Assembly (NCBI RefSeq): GCF_004799495.1
Contig: NZ_SSMY01000002.1
Span: forward strand, 310,001-374,000
Length of the DNA: 64,000 nucleotides
Source of the DNA: Sphingomonas sp.
GTDB lineage: Bacteria > Pseudomonadota > Alphaproteobacteria > Sphingomonadales > Sphingomonadaceae
Direction of reading: 5' to 3'
The notes below the pieces were generated by a model that saw only the letters and a list, made by a program, of their open reading frames with translations, was not told the DNA's origin and made no database searches. The translations under genes were made by a program, and so were the position numbers. Below, in pieces: positions 54,115 to 63,271 of this stretch (positions are counted from its first letter, which is position 1; each line of letters starts with the position of its first letter).

Positions 54115-54516
54115 ATGGAAATGCGGCGGTTGAGCGATCCGCCCGCGGAAAGCGGGCTGTTTCCGGCATCGGGGCCGGGGATGCTGGCAATGCCCACGCC
54201 GTCGCCGGATATGGCGGGTCCGGCGCTGCGCACCGCGCGCGAGCGGATGGGGATGACGTTGCAGGACGTCGCCGCCGAAACGCGGATTGCCGTGCGCCAC
54301 CTGACGGCGCTGGAAGAGGCCAGGTTCGACGGCTTCGCGGCACCCGTCTACGTGATGGGTTTCGCGCGCAACTATGCGCGCGCGGTCGGCGTGTCGCGCG
54401 ACTGGATCAGCGATTGCCTGCGCGACGAGGTCGAGGCGCAATTCGGCCAACGTCACCGTTTCGATCTCGGCTGGAGCGCCGAGGGGACGGCACAATCGCC
54501 CCGCGGTTGGCGCTGA
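54115..54516 (+). CDS. RodZ-like helix-turn-helix protein without membrane segment
   Basis: 133 aa. A ~33-residue Pro/Ser-rich lead is followed by an HTH_25 domain: LRTARERMGMTLQDVAAETR, YVMGFARNYARAVGV. This is the cytoplasmic part of RodZ-type proteins; the TM and periplasmic domains of RodZ are missing, so it is probably a soluble regulator. A GGGGGAGCAACGACTC run precedes ATG. It lies between mutS and glnD. Confidence 0.85.
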   Translation: MEMRRLSDPPAESGLFPASGPGMLAMPTPSPDMAGPALRTARERMGMTLQDVAAETRIAVRHLTALEEARFDGFAAPVYVMGFARNYARAVGVSRDWISDCLRDEVEAQFGQRHRFDLGWSAEGTAQSPRGWR

Positions 54517-54559
54517 CGCACAGGTGACGGCGCGCGGGTTCGCGCCTATCTCTCGAACC

Positions 54560-57307
54560 ATGTCCTCGCGCTTCGCCAGCCTGCCGAATCGCCGCGCGAT
54601 CATCGATCGGCGCTCACTGGCCGACGCGCTCGCAGCGATCGCCGGTACTGACCGCGCCAAGCTGCGCCAGGCCGCGACCAAGCTGCTCAAGACCGCGCTG
54701 GCCCACGGCCGCGCCGAGATCGACCGGCGCCTGGTCGACCACCCGTCGCGGGGGTTGGAAATCGCCGCATCCCAAGCGTTCCTGATCGACCAGATCCTGC
54801 GGCTGCTCTACGATTTCACCGTCCAGCGTCTCTATCCGCTGAGCAATCCCACCGCTGCCGAACGTTTGACGCTGATCGCGGTGGGCGGGTACGGGCGCGG
54901 CGAGATGGCGCCCTATTCGGATGTCGACATCGCTTTCCTGACGCCGTGGAAGGAAACGCCGTGGCACGAACAGGTCGTCGAGACGATGCTCTATGCGCTG
55001 TGGGACTTTGGGCTGAAGGTCGGGCAGTCGACCCGCAGCATCGATGAGACGGTGCGCCAGGCGAAGGCCGACGTGACGATCCGCACCGCCTTGCTCGAAG
55101 GGCGTTATGTGTGGGGCGACGAGGATTTGTACGAGGAAGCCGCGCGCCGTTTCAAGGCGGAGGTGCAGGCCGACACCGCGCGCACCTTCATCGCCGAAAA
55201 GCTCGCCGAGCGCGATGCGCGGCACAAGCGGATGGGCGACACGCGCTACGTCGTCGAGCCCAACGTCAAGGAGGGCAAGGGCGGCTTGCGCGATCTCCAC
55301 GCACTCTTCTGGATCGGCAAATATGCCTATAACGTCCGCGCCGCCGCCGAACTGGTCGACACCGGGCTATTCAGCCGCGCCGAATATTCGCGCTTTCACC
55401 GCGCCGACAATTTCCTATGGGCGGTGCGCTGTCACCTCCATTCCGTAGCGAAGCGCGCCGAGGACCGACTGACCTTCGACCTGCAGCGCGAAGTGGCCGA
55501 GCGGATGCGCTTCGCCGACCGGCCGGGCAAGTCGAAGGTCGAGCGCTTCATGCAGTACTATTTCCTGCAGGCGAAGGCGGTCGGTGACCTGACCGGGGTA
55601 TTTCTGGCCCATCTCGACGAGCAATTCGCGGCGCGTGGGCGGCGGTTCGGGCTGCCGATGCTGCGGCGGCGGCCGTCGAAGCTCAACGGCTTCGTGCTCG
55701 ACCGCGGGCGGCTCGCGCTGCCCAAGGACGGCTTCCTGGCGGAAAAACCGACGCGGCTGATCGAGATGTTCGTGCTCGCCGACCGGCACGGGCTCGAAAT
55801 CCACCCGCTGGCGATGCGCACAGCCGCGCGCGACGCAAAGCTGGTCGACGAAATTCGCCGCGATCCGACCGCGAACACCCTGTTCCTCGACCTGTTGACC
55901 AGCCCGCACAATCCCGAACTCGCGCTACGCTGGATGAACGAGGCGGGCGTATTCGGCCGCTTCGTCCCCGACTTCGGCCGCGTCGTCGCGCAGATGCAGT
56001 TCGACATGTACCATCACTTCACGGTCGACGAGCACACGATCCATGCGATCGGACTGTTGAGCCGCATCGAAAAGGGCGAGCTGCAGGACGACCATCCGCT
56101 CAGCCATGCGATCATGAAACAGATCGCCAGCCGCCGCGTGCTGTACGTCGCGGTGCTGCTCCACGACATCGCCAAGGGGCGCGGCGGCGATCATTCGGTG
56201 CTGGGGGCGGAAGTCGCGATGCGGCTCTGCCCGCGCTTCGGGCTGACCCCGGCGGAGACCGAGATGGTCGCGTGGCTGGTGCGGGCGCACCTGCTGATGT
56301 CGGCGACCGCGTTCAAGCGCGACCTGAGCGACTTCAAGACGATCCTCGATTTCTGCGAGATCGTGCAGAGTCCCGAGCGCCTGCGCCTGTTGCTGACGCT
56401 GACCGTCGTCGATATCCGCGCGGTCGGACCCGGCGTGTGGAATGGGTGGAAGCGCCAGTTGCTGACGACGCTCTACGAGAGTGCCGAAGAAGTGCTCCGC
56501 CTGGGCCACAAGCAGAAGGGCCGGAGCGAGCGCGTCGCCGCCAAGCAGGATGCGGTCGCGGGCGCGCTCGGCTGGGATTCGAAGCTGTTCGCGAGGACCG
56601 TCAAGCGGTTGCCCGAATCCTATTGGGTCGCCGAATCCGAAAGCGTGCTCGCCGCCAATTTGGCACTCATCGCCGACGCGGGCGATGCGCCGCTGTCGAT
56701 CGCGACCTCGGTCGATCGCGACCGCGGGGCGACGCTCGTCACGATCTACGCCGCCGACCATCCCGGGCTGTTCTACCGCATCGCCGGCGCGATCAGCGTC
56801 GCGGGCGGGAACATCATCGACGCGCGGATCCACACCACGCGCGACGGCATGGCGCTCGACAATTTCCTCGTTCAGGACCCGCTCGGCCGCCCGTTCGACG
56901 ACGCCGGGCAGCTCGCGCGACTGACTCGCGCGATCGAGGATGCGCTCGCCAACCGTACTAGGCTGGCCGACCGGCTCCGGGCGAAGCCGCTACCCCGCCC
57001 GCGCGCGGAAGCGTTCGACATCAGCCCAGCCGCATTCATCGACAACCATGCCTCGAACCGCTTCACCGTTGTCGAGGTCAACGCGCGCGACCGCCCGGCG
57101 TTACTCTCCAGCCTCGCCCACGCGCTGTTCCAGTCGAAAGTTACAATCCACTCGGCGCACGTCGCGACCTATGGCGAGCGCGCGGTCGACACATTTTACG
57201 TGACCGATCTGACCGGCGATAAGATCGACACGCCCGCGCGGGTCAAGGCGCTCGAACGCCGACTGGTCGAGGCCGCCGCGGGCGAAGCGGTCGCCGAGGC
57301 GGCGTGA
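54560..57307 (+). CDS. glnD: bifunctional PII uridylyltransferase / uridylyl-removing enzyme
   Basis: Senses glutamine and (de)uridylylates PII proteins to control nitrogen metabolism. 915 aa. Nucleotidyltransferase GGYGRGEMAPYSDVD near 110-125, PII-UTase linker, HD domain LLHDIAKGRGGDHSVLG for deuridylylation, and two C-terminal ACT domains (TLVTIYAADHPGLFYRIAG; FTVVEVNARDRPALLSSLA). ATG 54560 matches the family's N-terminus (MSSRFASLPNRRAIIDR) though no ribosome-binding site is seen. Confidence 0.97.
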   Translation: MSSRFASLPNRRAIIDRRSLADALAAIAGTDRAKLRQAATKLLKTALAHGRAEIDRRLVDHPSRGLEIAASQAFLIDQILRLLYDFTVQRLYPLSNPTAAERLTLIAVGGYGRGEMAPYSDVDIAFLTPWKETPWHEQVVETMLYALWDFGLKVGQSTRSIDETVRQAKADVTIRTALLEGRYVWGDEDLYEEAARRFKAEVQADTARTFIAEKLAERDARHKRMGDTRYVVEPNVKEGKGGLRDLHALFWIGKYAYNVRAAAELVDTGLFSRAEYSRFHRADNFLWAVRCHLHSVAKRAEDRLTFDLQREVAERMRFADRPGKSKVERFMQYYFLQAKAVGDLTGVFLAHLDEQFAARGRRFGLPMLRRRPSKLNGFVLDRGRLALPKDGFLAEKPTRLIEMFVLADRHGLEIHPLAMRTAARDAKLVDEIRRDPTANTLFLDLLTSPHNPELALRWMNEAGVFGRFVPDFGRVVAQMQFDMYHHFTVDEHTIHAIGLLSRIEKGELQDDHPLSHAIMKQIASRRVLYVAVLLHDIAKGRGGDHSVLGAEVAMRLCPRFGLTPAETEMVAWLVRAHLLMSATAFKRDLSDFKTILDFCEIVQSPERLRLLLTLTVVDIRAVGPGVWNGWKRQLLTTLYESAEEVLRLGHKQKGRSERVAAKQDAVAGALGWDSKLFARTVKRLPESYWVAESESVLAANLALIADAGDAPLSIATSVDRDRGATLVTIYAADHPGLFYRIAGAISVAGGNIIDARIHTTRDGMALDNFLVQDPLGRPFDDAGQLARLTRAIEDALANRTRLADRLRAKPLPRPRAEAFDISPAAFIDNHASNRFTVVEVNARDRPALLSSLAHALFQSKVTIHSAHVATYGERAVDTFYVTDLTGDKIDTPARVKALERRLVEAAAGEAVAEAA

Positions 57308-57400
57308 AGGCCGGATTCGCGAAAATCGCCCGTTCGGGTGATGGCGTCGCAGCGAACGAGCAGTGATAAGCTGCGCGACCGACAAAAGGGAGAAACGACG

Positions 57401-57781
57401 ATGCCGGTATTGGGGATTGGCGGATTGTTCTTTCGGGCGAAGGATCCCAACGCGCTCAACGCCTGGTATCGCGATCACCTGGGCGTCGGCGCGGGGTGCG
57501 CGGCCGAGGATACCGGGCCGGTCGACGAATGGAGCTGGAACACGCAGGGCGGACCGGTCGTGTTCTCGCCGTTCAAGGCGGCGACCGATTATTGGGCTGC
57601 GGACAAGCAGTACATGCTCAACCTGCGTGTGAGCGACATCGATGGGCTGATCACGAGCCTGACCGCGAGCGGGGTCGACGTGATCACCAAGCCGGAGTGG
57701 AACGACCCGTCGATCGGGAAATTCGCGCGGGTGCACGATCCGGAAGGGAACGCAATCGAGTTATGGGAGCCACCGGCCTAG
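57401..57781 (+). CDS. VOC family (glyoxalase-like) protein
   Basis: 126-aa single VOC domain: GIGGLFFRAKDPNALNAWYR, LNLRVSDIDGLITSL, DPEGNAIELWEPP. Such proteins bind metals and small electrophiles; the exact reaction is unknown. AAAGGGAGAAACGACG precedes ATG 57401; the longer frame from 57338 has no such site. Convergent with the GH16 gene, three bases apart. Confidence 0.92.
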   Translation: MPVLGIGGLFFRAKDPNALNAWYRDHLGVGAGCAAEDTGPVDEWSWNTQGGPVVFSPFKAATDYWAADKQYMLNLRVSDIDGLITSLTASGVDVITKPEWNDPSIGKFARVHDPEGNAIELWEPPA

Positions 57782-57784
57782 GTT

Positions 57785-58654
57785 TCAGGGGCGCTGCCAC
57801 ACGCGAACATAATCGACCGTCATCCGCGCCGGCAGCGCCTGATCATCGATCCCCTTGACCCCACCCAGATTGCCGCCGATCGCCAGGTTAAGGATGAGAT
57901 ACTGGGGCTTGTCGAACGGCCAGGTTGCCGGATCGCCCTTTCCGTCATTGGCAAAGCGCATGTAAGCGTGGCCATCGACTCCGATCAGGATGCGGTCCTT
58001 GGTCCAGTCTAGCTGATACTTGTGAAAAGCGCCGCAAGCGTCGGCCACCGTGATCCGTGCGCCGCGCTGGGTGCCCGCCTTGAAATTGTAAGCGGTGTCG
58101 TGGATCGTGCCCCGAACGACGCCGGGCGCCCAGCCGAGCATTTCCATGATGTCGATTTCGCCCTGCGCCGGCCAGCCGGCGCGGTTATCGACGCCCAGCA
58201 TCCAGATCGACGGCCACGTGCCACGCCCACACGGCAATTTGGCGCGAACCTCGACGAAGCCGTAGGTCCAGGCCATTTTCCCCCACGTATCGATCTTGCC
58301 CGAGCTATAGTCCTGACCGCCATAATCCGCGGCTGAGGTGAGCCGCTCGTTCCGCGCTTCGATGATCAGCGCCCCCTTCTCGATCCGGACATTTTCCGGC
58401 CGGTTGGCGGCGTAATATTGCTTTTCGTCATTGTACCAGCCCGTGCGATTGAGACTGGTATCGAAGCGCCATTTGGCGGGATCGGGGGCGCCGTCCCGGT
58501 CGAATTCGTCGGACCAGATGAGCTTGGCATCCTTGGGAATGGCGATCGGCAGGTCGACCGCCGAGTCGTTCGCCTGGGCCGATTGTGCGAAGGATTGCGG
58601 CAGGGCCGCCGCGCCGATCAAGAGCGGCGCGGCCAATAGCCCGCGACGCTTCAT
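57785..58654 (-). CDS. exported glycoside hydrolase family 16 protein
   Basis: 289-aa beta-glucanase-like enzyme. Signal peptide [20 protein letters not shown] to FAQ, then the GH16 jelly-roll with catalytic [10 protein letters not shown] (nucleophile and acid/base Glu), [10 protein letters not shown] and FHKYQLDW. Laminarin or similar beta-1,3-glucan is the likeliest substrate; agarase or carrageenase branches are less like it. Its ATG overlaps the infC stop by four bases, an unusual coupling. Confidence 0.93.
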   Translation of the reverse strand: MKRRGLLAAPLLIGAAALPQSFAQSAQANDSAVDLPIAIPKDAKLIWSDEFDRDGAPDPAKWRFDTSLNRTGWYNDEKQYYAANRPENVRIEKGALIIEARNERLTSAADYGGQDYSSGKIDTWGKMAWTYGFVEVRAKLPCGRGTWPSIWMLGVDNRAGWPAQGEIDIMEMLGWAPGVVRGTIHDTAYNFKAGTQRGARITVADACGAFHKYQLDWTKDRILIGVDGHAYMRFANDGKGDPATWPFDKPQYLILNLAIGGNLGGVKGIDDQALPARMTVDYVRVWQRP

Positions 58655-59196
58655 TTCGGCGACAGCACCATCAGCATCTGCCGGCCTTCCATCCGCGGGT
58701 AGGACTCGACCTTGGCGTCCTCAACCGTGTCTTCCTGCACGCGCTTGAGCAGGTTCATGCCCAGCTGGCCGTGGCTCAACTCGCGGCCGCGGAAGCGGAG
58801 CGTGATCTTGACCTTGTCGCCCTCGCCGATAAACTTGTGCACCGCCTTCATCTTCGTCTCATAATCATGATCGTCGATGTTGGGACGCATCTTGATCTCC
58901 TTGATCTCCTGCGTCTTCTGGCTCTTGCGGGCGAGGTTCGCCTTTTTCTGCGCTTCGTACTTGAATTTGCCGACGTCGAGGAACTTGGCGACGGGCGGAT
59001 CGGCGTTGGGCGACACTTCGACCAGGTCGAGACCCAGTTCGTTGGCCTGCTCCATCGCTTCGCGCGTGTACATCACACCCAGATTCTCACCCTCGTGGTC
59101 GATCACGCGGACCTTGGGCGACTGGATGAATTCGTTGAATCGGGGGCCGTTCATCGGCGGCGCCTGCAAAGGCCGGCGCATATTGGGCGGTGGGAT
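58651..59196 (-). CDS. infC: translation initiation factor IF-3
   Basis: Binds the 30S subunit and proofreads start codons. 181 aa counting from ATC 59196. [38 protein letters not shown] and [14 protein letters not shown] are family hallmarks. The only good ribosome-binding site AAGGAG (59205-59210 on the complement) sits eight bases before an in-frame ATC; the first ATG (59181) is 23 bases from it. infC is known for non-AUG starts used in self-control. If ATG is used the protein is 176 aa. Confidence 0.95.
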   Translation of the reverse strand: MPPPNMRRPLQAPPMNGPRFNEFIQSPKVRVIDHEGENLGVMYTREAMEQANELGLDLVEVSPNADPPVAKFLDVGKFKYEAQKKANLARKSQKTQEIKEIKMRPNIDDHDYETKMKAVHKFIGEGDKVKITLRFRGRELSHGQLGMNLLKRVQEDTVEDAKVESYPRMEGRQMLMVLSPK

Positions 59197-59238
59197 AGAC
59201 GTAGCTCCTTCGTGGTTGGTCGGGGCGATATAGTGTTT

Positions 59239-59268
59239 TTGTGGGGGACGCGAAAGCCTCCCCCACAA
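59239..59268 (-). other. strong stem-loop between thrS and infC
   Basis: TTGTGGGGGA (59239-59248), ten-base loop, TCCCCCACAA (59259-59268), a perfect 10-bp stem starting two bases after the thrS stop. On the transcribed strand it is followed by AAACAC, not a T-run, so it is probably a processing or stability element, or a factor-dependent terminator. Confidence 0.55.
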
Positions 59269-59270
59269 CG

Positions 59271-61271
59271 TCAGGCGAGATCGGGCGGGAGCGCCGCGGT
59301 CTTGAGCTGTTCGACCAGCTCGGCGAGCCCCACGATCTGCTGCCGGTCCGAACCGAGTTGCCGCAACGCGACCGTGCCTTCGTCGGCCTCGCGCTTGCCG
59401 ACAACGAGCAGGTTGGGGACTTTGGCGAGGCTGTGCTCGCGCACCTTGTAGTTGATCTTCTCGTTGCGCAGGTCGGTCTCGACGCGCAACCCGGCCTTGC
59501 GCAATTCGGTCGCGACTTTCTCCGCATAACCGTCGGCGTCGGACACGATCGTCGCGACCACCGCCTGCACCGGCGCCAGCCACATCGGCAGCTTGCCCGC
59601 ATAATGCTCGATCAGGATGCCGAGGAAGCGCTCATAGCTGCCGAAGATCGCGCGGTGGAGCATCACCGGGCGGTGGCGCTCCCCGTCCTCGCCGACGTAC
59701 GACGCGTCGAGCCGTTCGGGAAGGACGCGGTCGGACTGCAGCGTGCCGACCTGCCACGTCCGCCCGATCGCGTCGGTCAGATGCCATTCGAGCTTGGGCG
59801 CGTAGAACGCACCCTCGCCCGGCAATTCCTCCCAGCCGTATTCGTCGTTTGCCATGCCCGCGCGCTCGACCGCTTCGCGCAATTCGGCCTCGGCCTTGTC
59901 CCAGTCGGCTTCGGACCCGAAGCGCTTGTCCGGGCGCAGCGCCAGTTTCACCGCATAGGTGAAGCCGAAATGCTTGTAGATGCGGTCGGCGAGCTCGCAG
60001 AAGGCGCGCGCTTCCTCGACGATCTGGTCCTCGCGGCAGAAGATGTGCGCGTCGTCCTGTGTGAACTGGCGCACGCGCATCAGCCCGTGGAGCGCGCCGT
60101 GCGGCTCGTTCCTGTGGCAGCAGCCGTTTTCGTAAAAGCGCAGCGGCAGGTCGCGGTACGACTTGATGCCCTGACGGAAGATCAGGACGTGCGCCGGGCA
60201 GTTCATCGGCTTCAATGCCATCCAGTCGCCCTTGCCCGACACGAGCGGGGCGTCGTCATCATCGGTGTTGGGCACTTCGTCGGGGATGACGAACATGTTC
60301 TCGCGATACTTGCCCCAGTGCCCGGATGCTTCCCACTGGCGCGCGTCCATCACTTGCGGCGTCTTGACCTCGCGATAACCCGCCGCGTCGATCGCGCGGC
60401 GCATATAGGCCTCGAGCTCGCGCCAGATCAGATAGCCCTTGGGGTGCCAGAACACCGAGCCATGCGCCTCCTGCTGGAGGTGGAACAGGTCCATCTCCTG
60501 CCCCAACTTGCGGTGGTCGCGCTTGGCCGCCTCTTCCAGCCGGAAGAGGTGCTCGTCGAGCTGCTTCTTGTTGAGCCAGCCCGTGCCGTAGATGCGGCTC
60601 AGCATCGCGTTGTTCTGGTCGCCGCGCCAATAGGCGCCCGAAACCCTCGTGAGTTTGAACGCATTTGGGTCGAGCTTGCCCGTCGAAGCCAGATGCGGCC
60701 CGCGGCACATGTCGAGCCAGGCGTCCTCGCCCTTACCGGCGCGGTATACCGTCAGTTCCTCGCCCTCGGGCAGTTCGGCGGCCCATTCGGCCTTGAACGT
60801 CTCGCCCTGTTTCTGCCAGCGGTCGATCAATTGCTGGCGCGACCAGACCTCGCGGATCAGCGGCTCGTCCTTGGCGATGATGCGGCGCATCTCCGCCTCG
60901 ATCGCGGGCAGGTCTTCCTCGGTGAAGGGCCGGTCCTTCGGCGCGAAGTCGTAATAGAAACCGTCGTCGGTCGCCGGCCCGAACGTGATCTGCGTCCCCG
61001 GAAACAGGTTCTGAACCGCTTCGGCCAGCACGTGCGCATAATCGTGGCGCGCGAGCTCAAGCGCGTCGTTTTCGTCGCGGTTCGTCACCAGCGCGAGGCT
61101 GGCGTTCGCTTCCAGCGGCCGCCCGATGTCGCGCAGCTCGCCATCGACTCGCGCGGCGATCGCCGCCTTGGCGAGGCCGGGACCGATCGCCGCGGCGATG
61201 TCCGCCGGCGTGGTGCCGCGCGCGACTTCGCGCACGGAGCCGTCGGGGAGCGTGATCGAGAGCATTTCCAT
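59271..61271 (-). CDS. thrS: threonyl-tRNA synthetase
   Basis: Charges tRNA-Thr, 666 aa, class II. TGS domain ([19 protein letters not shown]), editing domain with [11 protein letters not shown] (HxxxH) , catalytic motifs 2 and 3 ([32 protein letters not shown]) and an anticodon-binding C-terminus ([17 protein letters not shown]). ATG 61271 follows AGGAACGACC and fits the TGS start; ATG 61265 is possible. An upstream Thr-rich leader ORF and hairpin suggest attenuation control. Confidence 0.98.
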   Translation of the reverse strand: MEMLSITLPDGSVREVARGTTPADIAAAIGPGLAKAAIAARVDGELRDIGRPLEANASLALVTNRDENDALELARHDYAHVLAEAVQNLFPGTQITFGPATDDGFYYDFAPKDRPFTEEDLPAIEAEMRRIIAKDEPLIREVWSRQQLIDRWQKQGETFKAEWAAELPEGEELTVYRAGKGEDAWLDMCRGPHLASTGKLDPNAFKLTRVSGAYWRGDQNNAMLSRIYGTGWLNKKQLDEHLFRLEEAAKRDHRKLGQEMDLFHLQQEAHGSVFWHPKGYLIWRELEAYMRRAIDAAGYREVKTPQVMDARQWEASGHWGKYRENMFVIPDEVPNTDDDDAPLVSGKGDWMALKPMNCPAHVLIFRQGIKSYRDLPLRFYENGCCHRNEPHGALHGLMRVRQFTQDDAHIFCREDQIVEEARAFCELADRIYKHFGFTYAVKLALRPDKRFGSEADWDKAEAELREAVERAGMANDEYGWEELPGEGAFYAPKLEWHLTDAIGRTWQVGTLQSDRVLPERLDASYVGEDGERHRPVMLHRAIFGSYERFLGILIEHYAGKLPMWLAPVQAVVATIVSDADGYAEKVATELRKAGLRVETDLRNEKINYKVREHSLAKVPNLLVVGKREADEGTVALRQLGSDRQQIVGLAELVEQLKTAALPPDLA

Positions 61272-61328
61272 GGTCGTTCCTGTCAGTTGCGCGCGCCTAT
61301 GCACGCCTGAGCGTCCGAGGAAAAGACT

Positions 61329-61363
61329 GGAACGGGAGAGCCGGACGCATCCTCACCCGTTCC
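61329..61363 (-). promoter_or_regulatory. attenuator-like hairpin in the thrS leader
   Basis: On the transcribed strand GGAACGGG (61363-61356) pairs with CCCGTTCC (61336-61329), then AGTCTTTTCC. A competing smaller stem CTCGCCCG-GGAA-CGGGTGAG uses the same GGAACGGG arm. Together with the upstream Thr-codon leader ORF this resembles a transcription attenuator. The loop is long (19 bases) and the T-run short. Confidence 0.45.
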
Positions 61364-61385
61364 CGGGCGAGGTCGTCGGCGGCGT

Positions 61386-61460
61386 TTAGAAGCGCATGCC
61401 GACAGCCCCCCGGAAACCCGGGAGGGTGGTGGTAGTCGTCGGGGCGAACGCGCGGTTCAT
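61386..61460 (-). CDS. putative threonine-rich leader peptide of thrS
   Basis: 24-codon ORF, MNRAFAPTTTTTLPGF then RGAVGMRF and TAA, with five consecutive Thr codons (ACG ACT ACC ACC ACC). It lies 114 bp upstream of thrS in the same orientation. No Shine-Dalgarno is present; a TATATA box at 61468-61473 would start transcription at about the ATG, so a leaderless message is possible. Ribosome stalling at the Thr run when tRNA-Thr is uncharged would favour thrS expression. Confidence 0.55.
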   Translation of the reverse strand: MNRAFAPTTTTTLPGFRGAVGMRF

Positions 61461-61501
61461 GGGCGGATATATAGGTGGGACGTGTTAACGAAGCCAGCCG
61501 T

Positions 61502-61765
61502 TCATTGCCGGTTGGCCGCGGCTTGCTGCAACTGCCATTCGATCGAGCTCCACAAGTGCGCGGTGTGCAACGCCACGGCATTGCGCAACGCGGCGGCATT
61601 TTCGGTCGAGGCGTCGAGCTGACTGACCGCCGCGATGTTCGCTTCCTTGAGCTGGCCGGCCTGCGCCGCCGGATCGGGATCGTTGTTGAGCAACGACAGC
61701 CACGCGCCCTCGACCGCGAGGCGCAGCGCGACGATCTGGGCCTGCAGGTCGGCAACTTCATCCAT
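61502..61765 (-). CDS. hypothetical helical protein, 87 aa
   Basis: Mostly alpha-helical, Ala/Gln/Leu-rich (DEVADLQAQIVALRLAVEGA, SSIEWQLQQAAANRQ); no TM, no named family. AAGGAATTCGAC precedes ATG. It ends 41 bp before the thrS leader ORF, so read-through into thrS is possible. Confidence 0.7.
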   Translation of the reverse strand: MDEVADLQAQIVALRLAVEGAWLSLLNNDPDPAAQAGQLKEANIAAVSQLDASTENAAALRNAVALHTAHLWSSIEWQLQQAAANRQ

Positions 61766-61825
61766 GTCGAATTCCTTGAAAGCGGGGTTGCAGCCCCGTC
61801 GCGGCCATGCCGCGCGCTGTCAAGG

Positions 61826-62284
61826 TCAGGCGGCTTGTGCGCCCACCGTACCGACACGGCGCGCGATCAGGCTGGCATGCTCGGCGTCGCTCAAGTTGGG
61901 CGACATGAGCTGGCGCACTTCGGCGATGTGCTTGCGTAGCCGGCCGTTGTACCAGCCCATTTTCGCTGTCACGACATCCCAGTCGAGCGGCGTTTCATCG
62001 GCCAGGAAGTCCTTGACGTTGAAGCGCAAGTCCTCGGTCAGCGCGATGCATTCGACCTTCACTTCATTGACGCGCGAGCGCAGCGCCGGGTCGCCGTCGT
62101 CGAGCAAGGGTGCGAAGACGTGGCGGTGGACGAACAATTGGTACGACGCGACGAGCAGCATCGAGTCCGCGACACGGCGCTTGAGCCGCCGGGTGCTCGC
62201 CGGATCGCGCGCCGCGGTCAGCGCTTCGCCCTCGGTGATCATGCCCTCGATCTCGGCGTAATAATCATCCAGCGTCTGCGGCAT
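61826..62284 (-). CDS. hypothetical protein, 152 aa
   Basis: Predicted all-helical cytoplasmic protein (TLDDYYAEIEGMITEGEALT, STRRLKRRVADSMLLVASYQ) with several His residues (FVHRHVFAPLL, RLRKHIAEVRQLM) reminiscent of four-helix hemerythrin-like bundles, but spacing does not let me assign it. GGAGACGCGCG precedes ATG. Upstream of the 87-aa gene on the same strand. Confidence 0.7.
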   Translation of the reverse strand: MPQTLDDYYAEIEGMITEGEALTAARDPASTRRLKRRVADSMLLVASYQLFVHRHVFAPLLDDGDPALRSRVNEVKVECIALTEDLRFNVKDFLADETPLDWDVVTAKMGWYNGRLRKHIAEVRQLMSPNLSDAEHASLIARRVGTVGAQAA

Positions 62285-62375
62285 CGCGCGTCTCCGATGC
62301 CGATCGCTAGCGCCAAATGGTTAGCAACAGGTTTGTCACGGCCGCCCGGCGCTCAGTCGTTACCTAAAATGGGTA

Positions 62376-63215
62376 TCAGTCCTTCGCGATTACCTGCCCG
62401 AACGGCACGACATGGTTGCTCGCGACATGGCCGATCAGCGCGCGGCCCTCGTACGGCACCTTCATCAGCTTCGACCAGTCCCACGCGATCTGGTCGGCCG
62501 AGTGGCCGAAATCGGCCTGGCCGTCGGCGGCGGGGAGCGTGACCGACCCGAGCCGCAGCGAGGCGACCCGCGCCAATTGCGTCGCGTTGGCGACGTGGAA
62601 CATCATCCGGTCGACGCGATAGAGATGCTCGTCGACTTCCTCAATCAGCAGGTCGTGGTCGGCCAGGTCGGGGAGCCATTTGGTCCCGATCAGCGAGTCG
62701 AGGATCGAGAGGTTGAAGGCCGCCGCCGGCCGCCCGCTGCCGACGATGCCGGGTTCGAGCGCGGACTTGTCCTGCTTCGTCAGCCACGCCAGCGACCGCG
62801 CCGCACACTCGCGCCCGCCCTGCTTGCGGTTGATGTCGACCGGCATCGGCCCGTGGATCGGTCGCCCGATCTTCTTCGCGTAGAGCGCCCCGAGCATGAA
62901 CCCCATGTCCGAATAACCGACATAGGCTTTGTTCCGCGCGGCCTCCTCCAGGTGCGGGAAGATCAGCGGGAAGAGCCGGTTTGACCCGTAGCCGCCGCGC
63001 GCAAACCAGACCGCGTGGTAGCTCGGGTCGTTGGCGTATTTGAGGAATGTGTCGGCGCGAAATTGGTCCGGTCCGGCCCAGGTATGTCCGCCCCCGCTCG
63101 CCCAGCATTGCGGATCGATCACCAGTTCGACGCCATATTCCGCCGCTAGCGCCGGCACCGCATCGAGCGCGTGTTCGTCGACCCGATTGGCCGGCGCCAT
63201 TACCGCGATTTTCAT
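62376..63215 (-). CDS. S66 family LD-carboxypeptidase-like protein
   Basis: 279 aa, cytoplasmic. Ser-Glu-His triad of family S66: Ser in YVGYSDMGF, Glu in LLIEEVDEHLYRVD, His in IGHVASNHVV; also VWFARGGYGSNRL. Family members remove D-Ala from tetrapeptides in murein recycling or cleave microcin-like peptides. Divergent, 56 bp, to a Mur ligase, which favours a peptidoglycan role. Confidence 0.92.
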   Translation of the reverse strand: MKIAVMAPANRVDEHALDAVPALAAEYGVELVIDPQCWASGGGHTWAGPDQFRADTFLKYANDPSYHAVWFARGGYGSNRLFPLIFPHLEEAARNKAYVGYSDMGFMLGALYAKKIGRPIHGPMPVDINRKQGGRECAARSLAWLTKQDKSALEPGIVGSGRPAAAFNLSILDSLIGTKWLPDLADHDLLIEEVDEHLYRVDRMMFHVANATQLARVASLRLGSVTLPAADGQADFGHSADQIAWDWSKLMKVPYEGRALIGHVASNHVVPFGQVIAKD

Positions 63216-63271
63216 TGGCCCTGCCGCCCCGTCCTTGCCGTCATGCGTGAAAGCGGGAATAGCCCCAGCCG

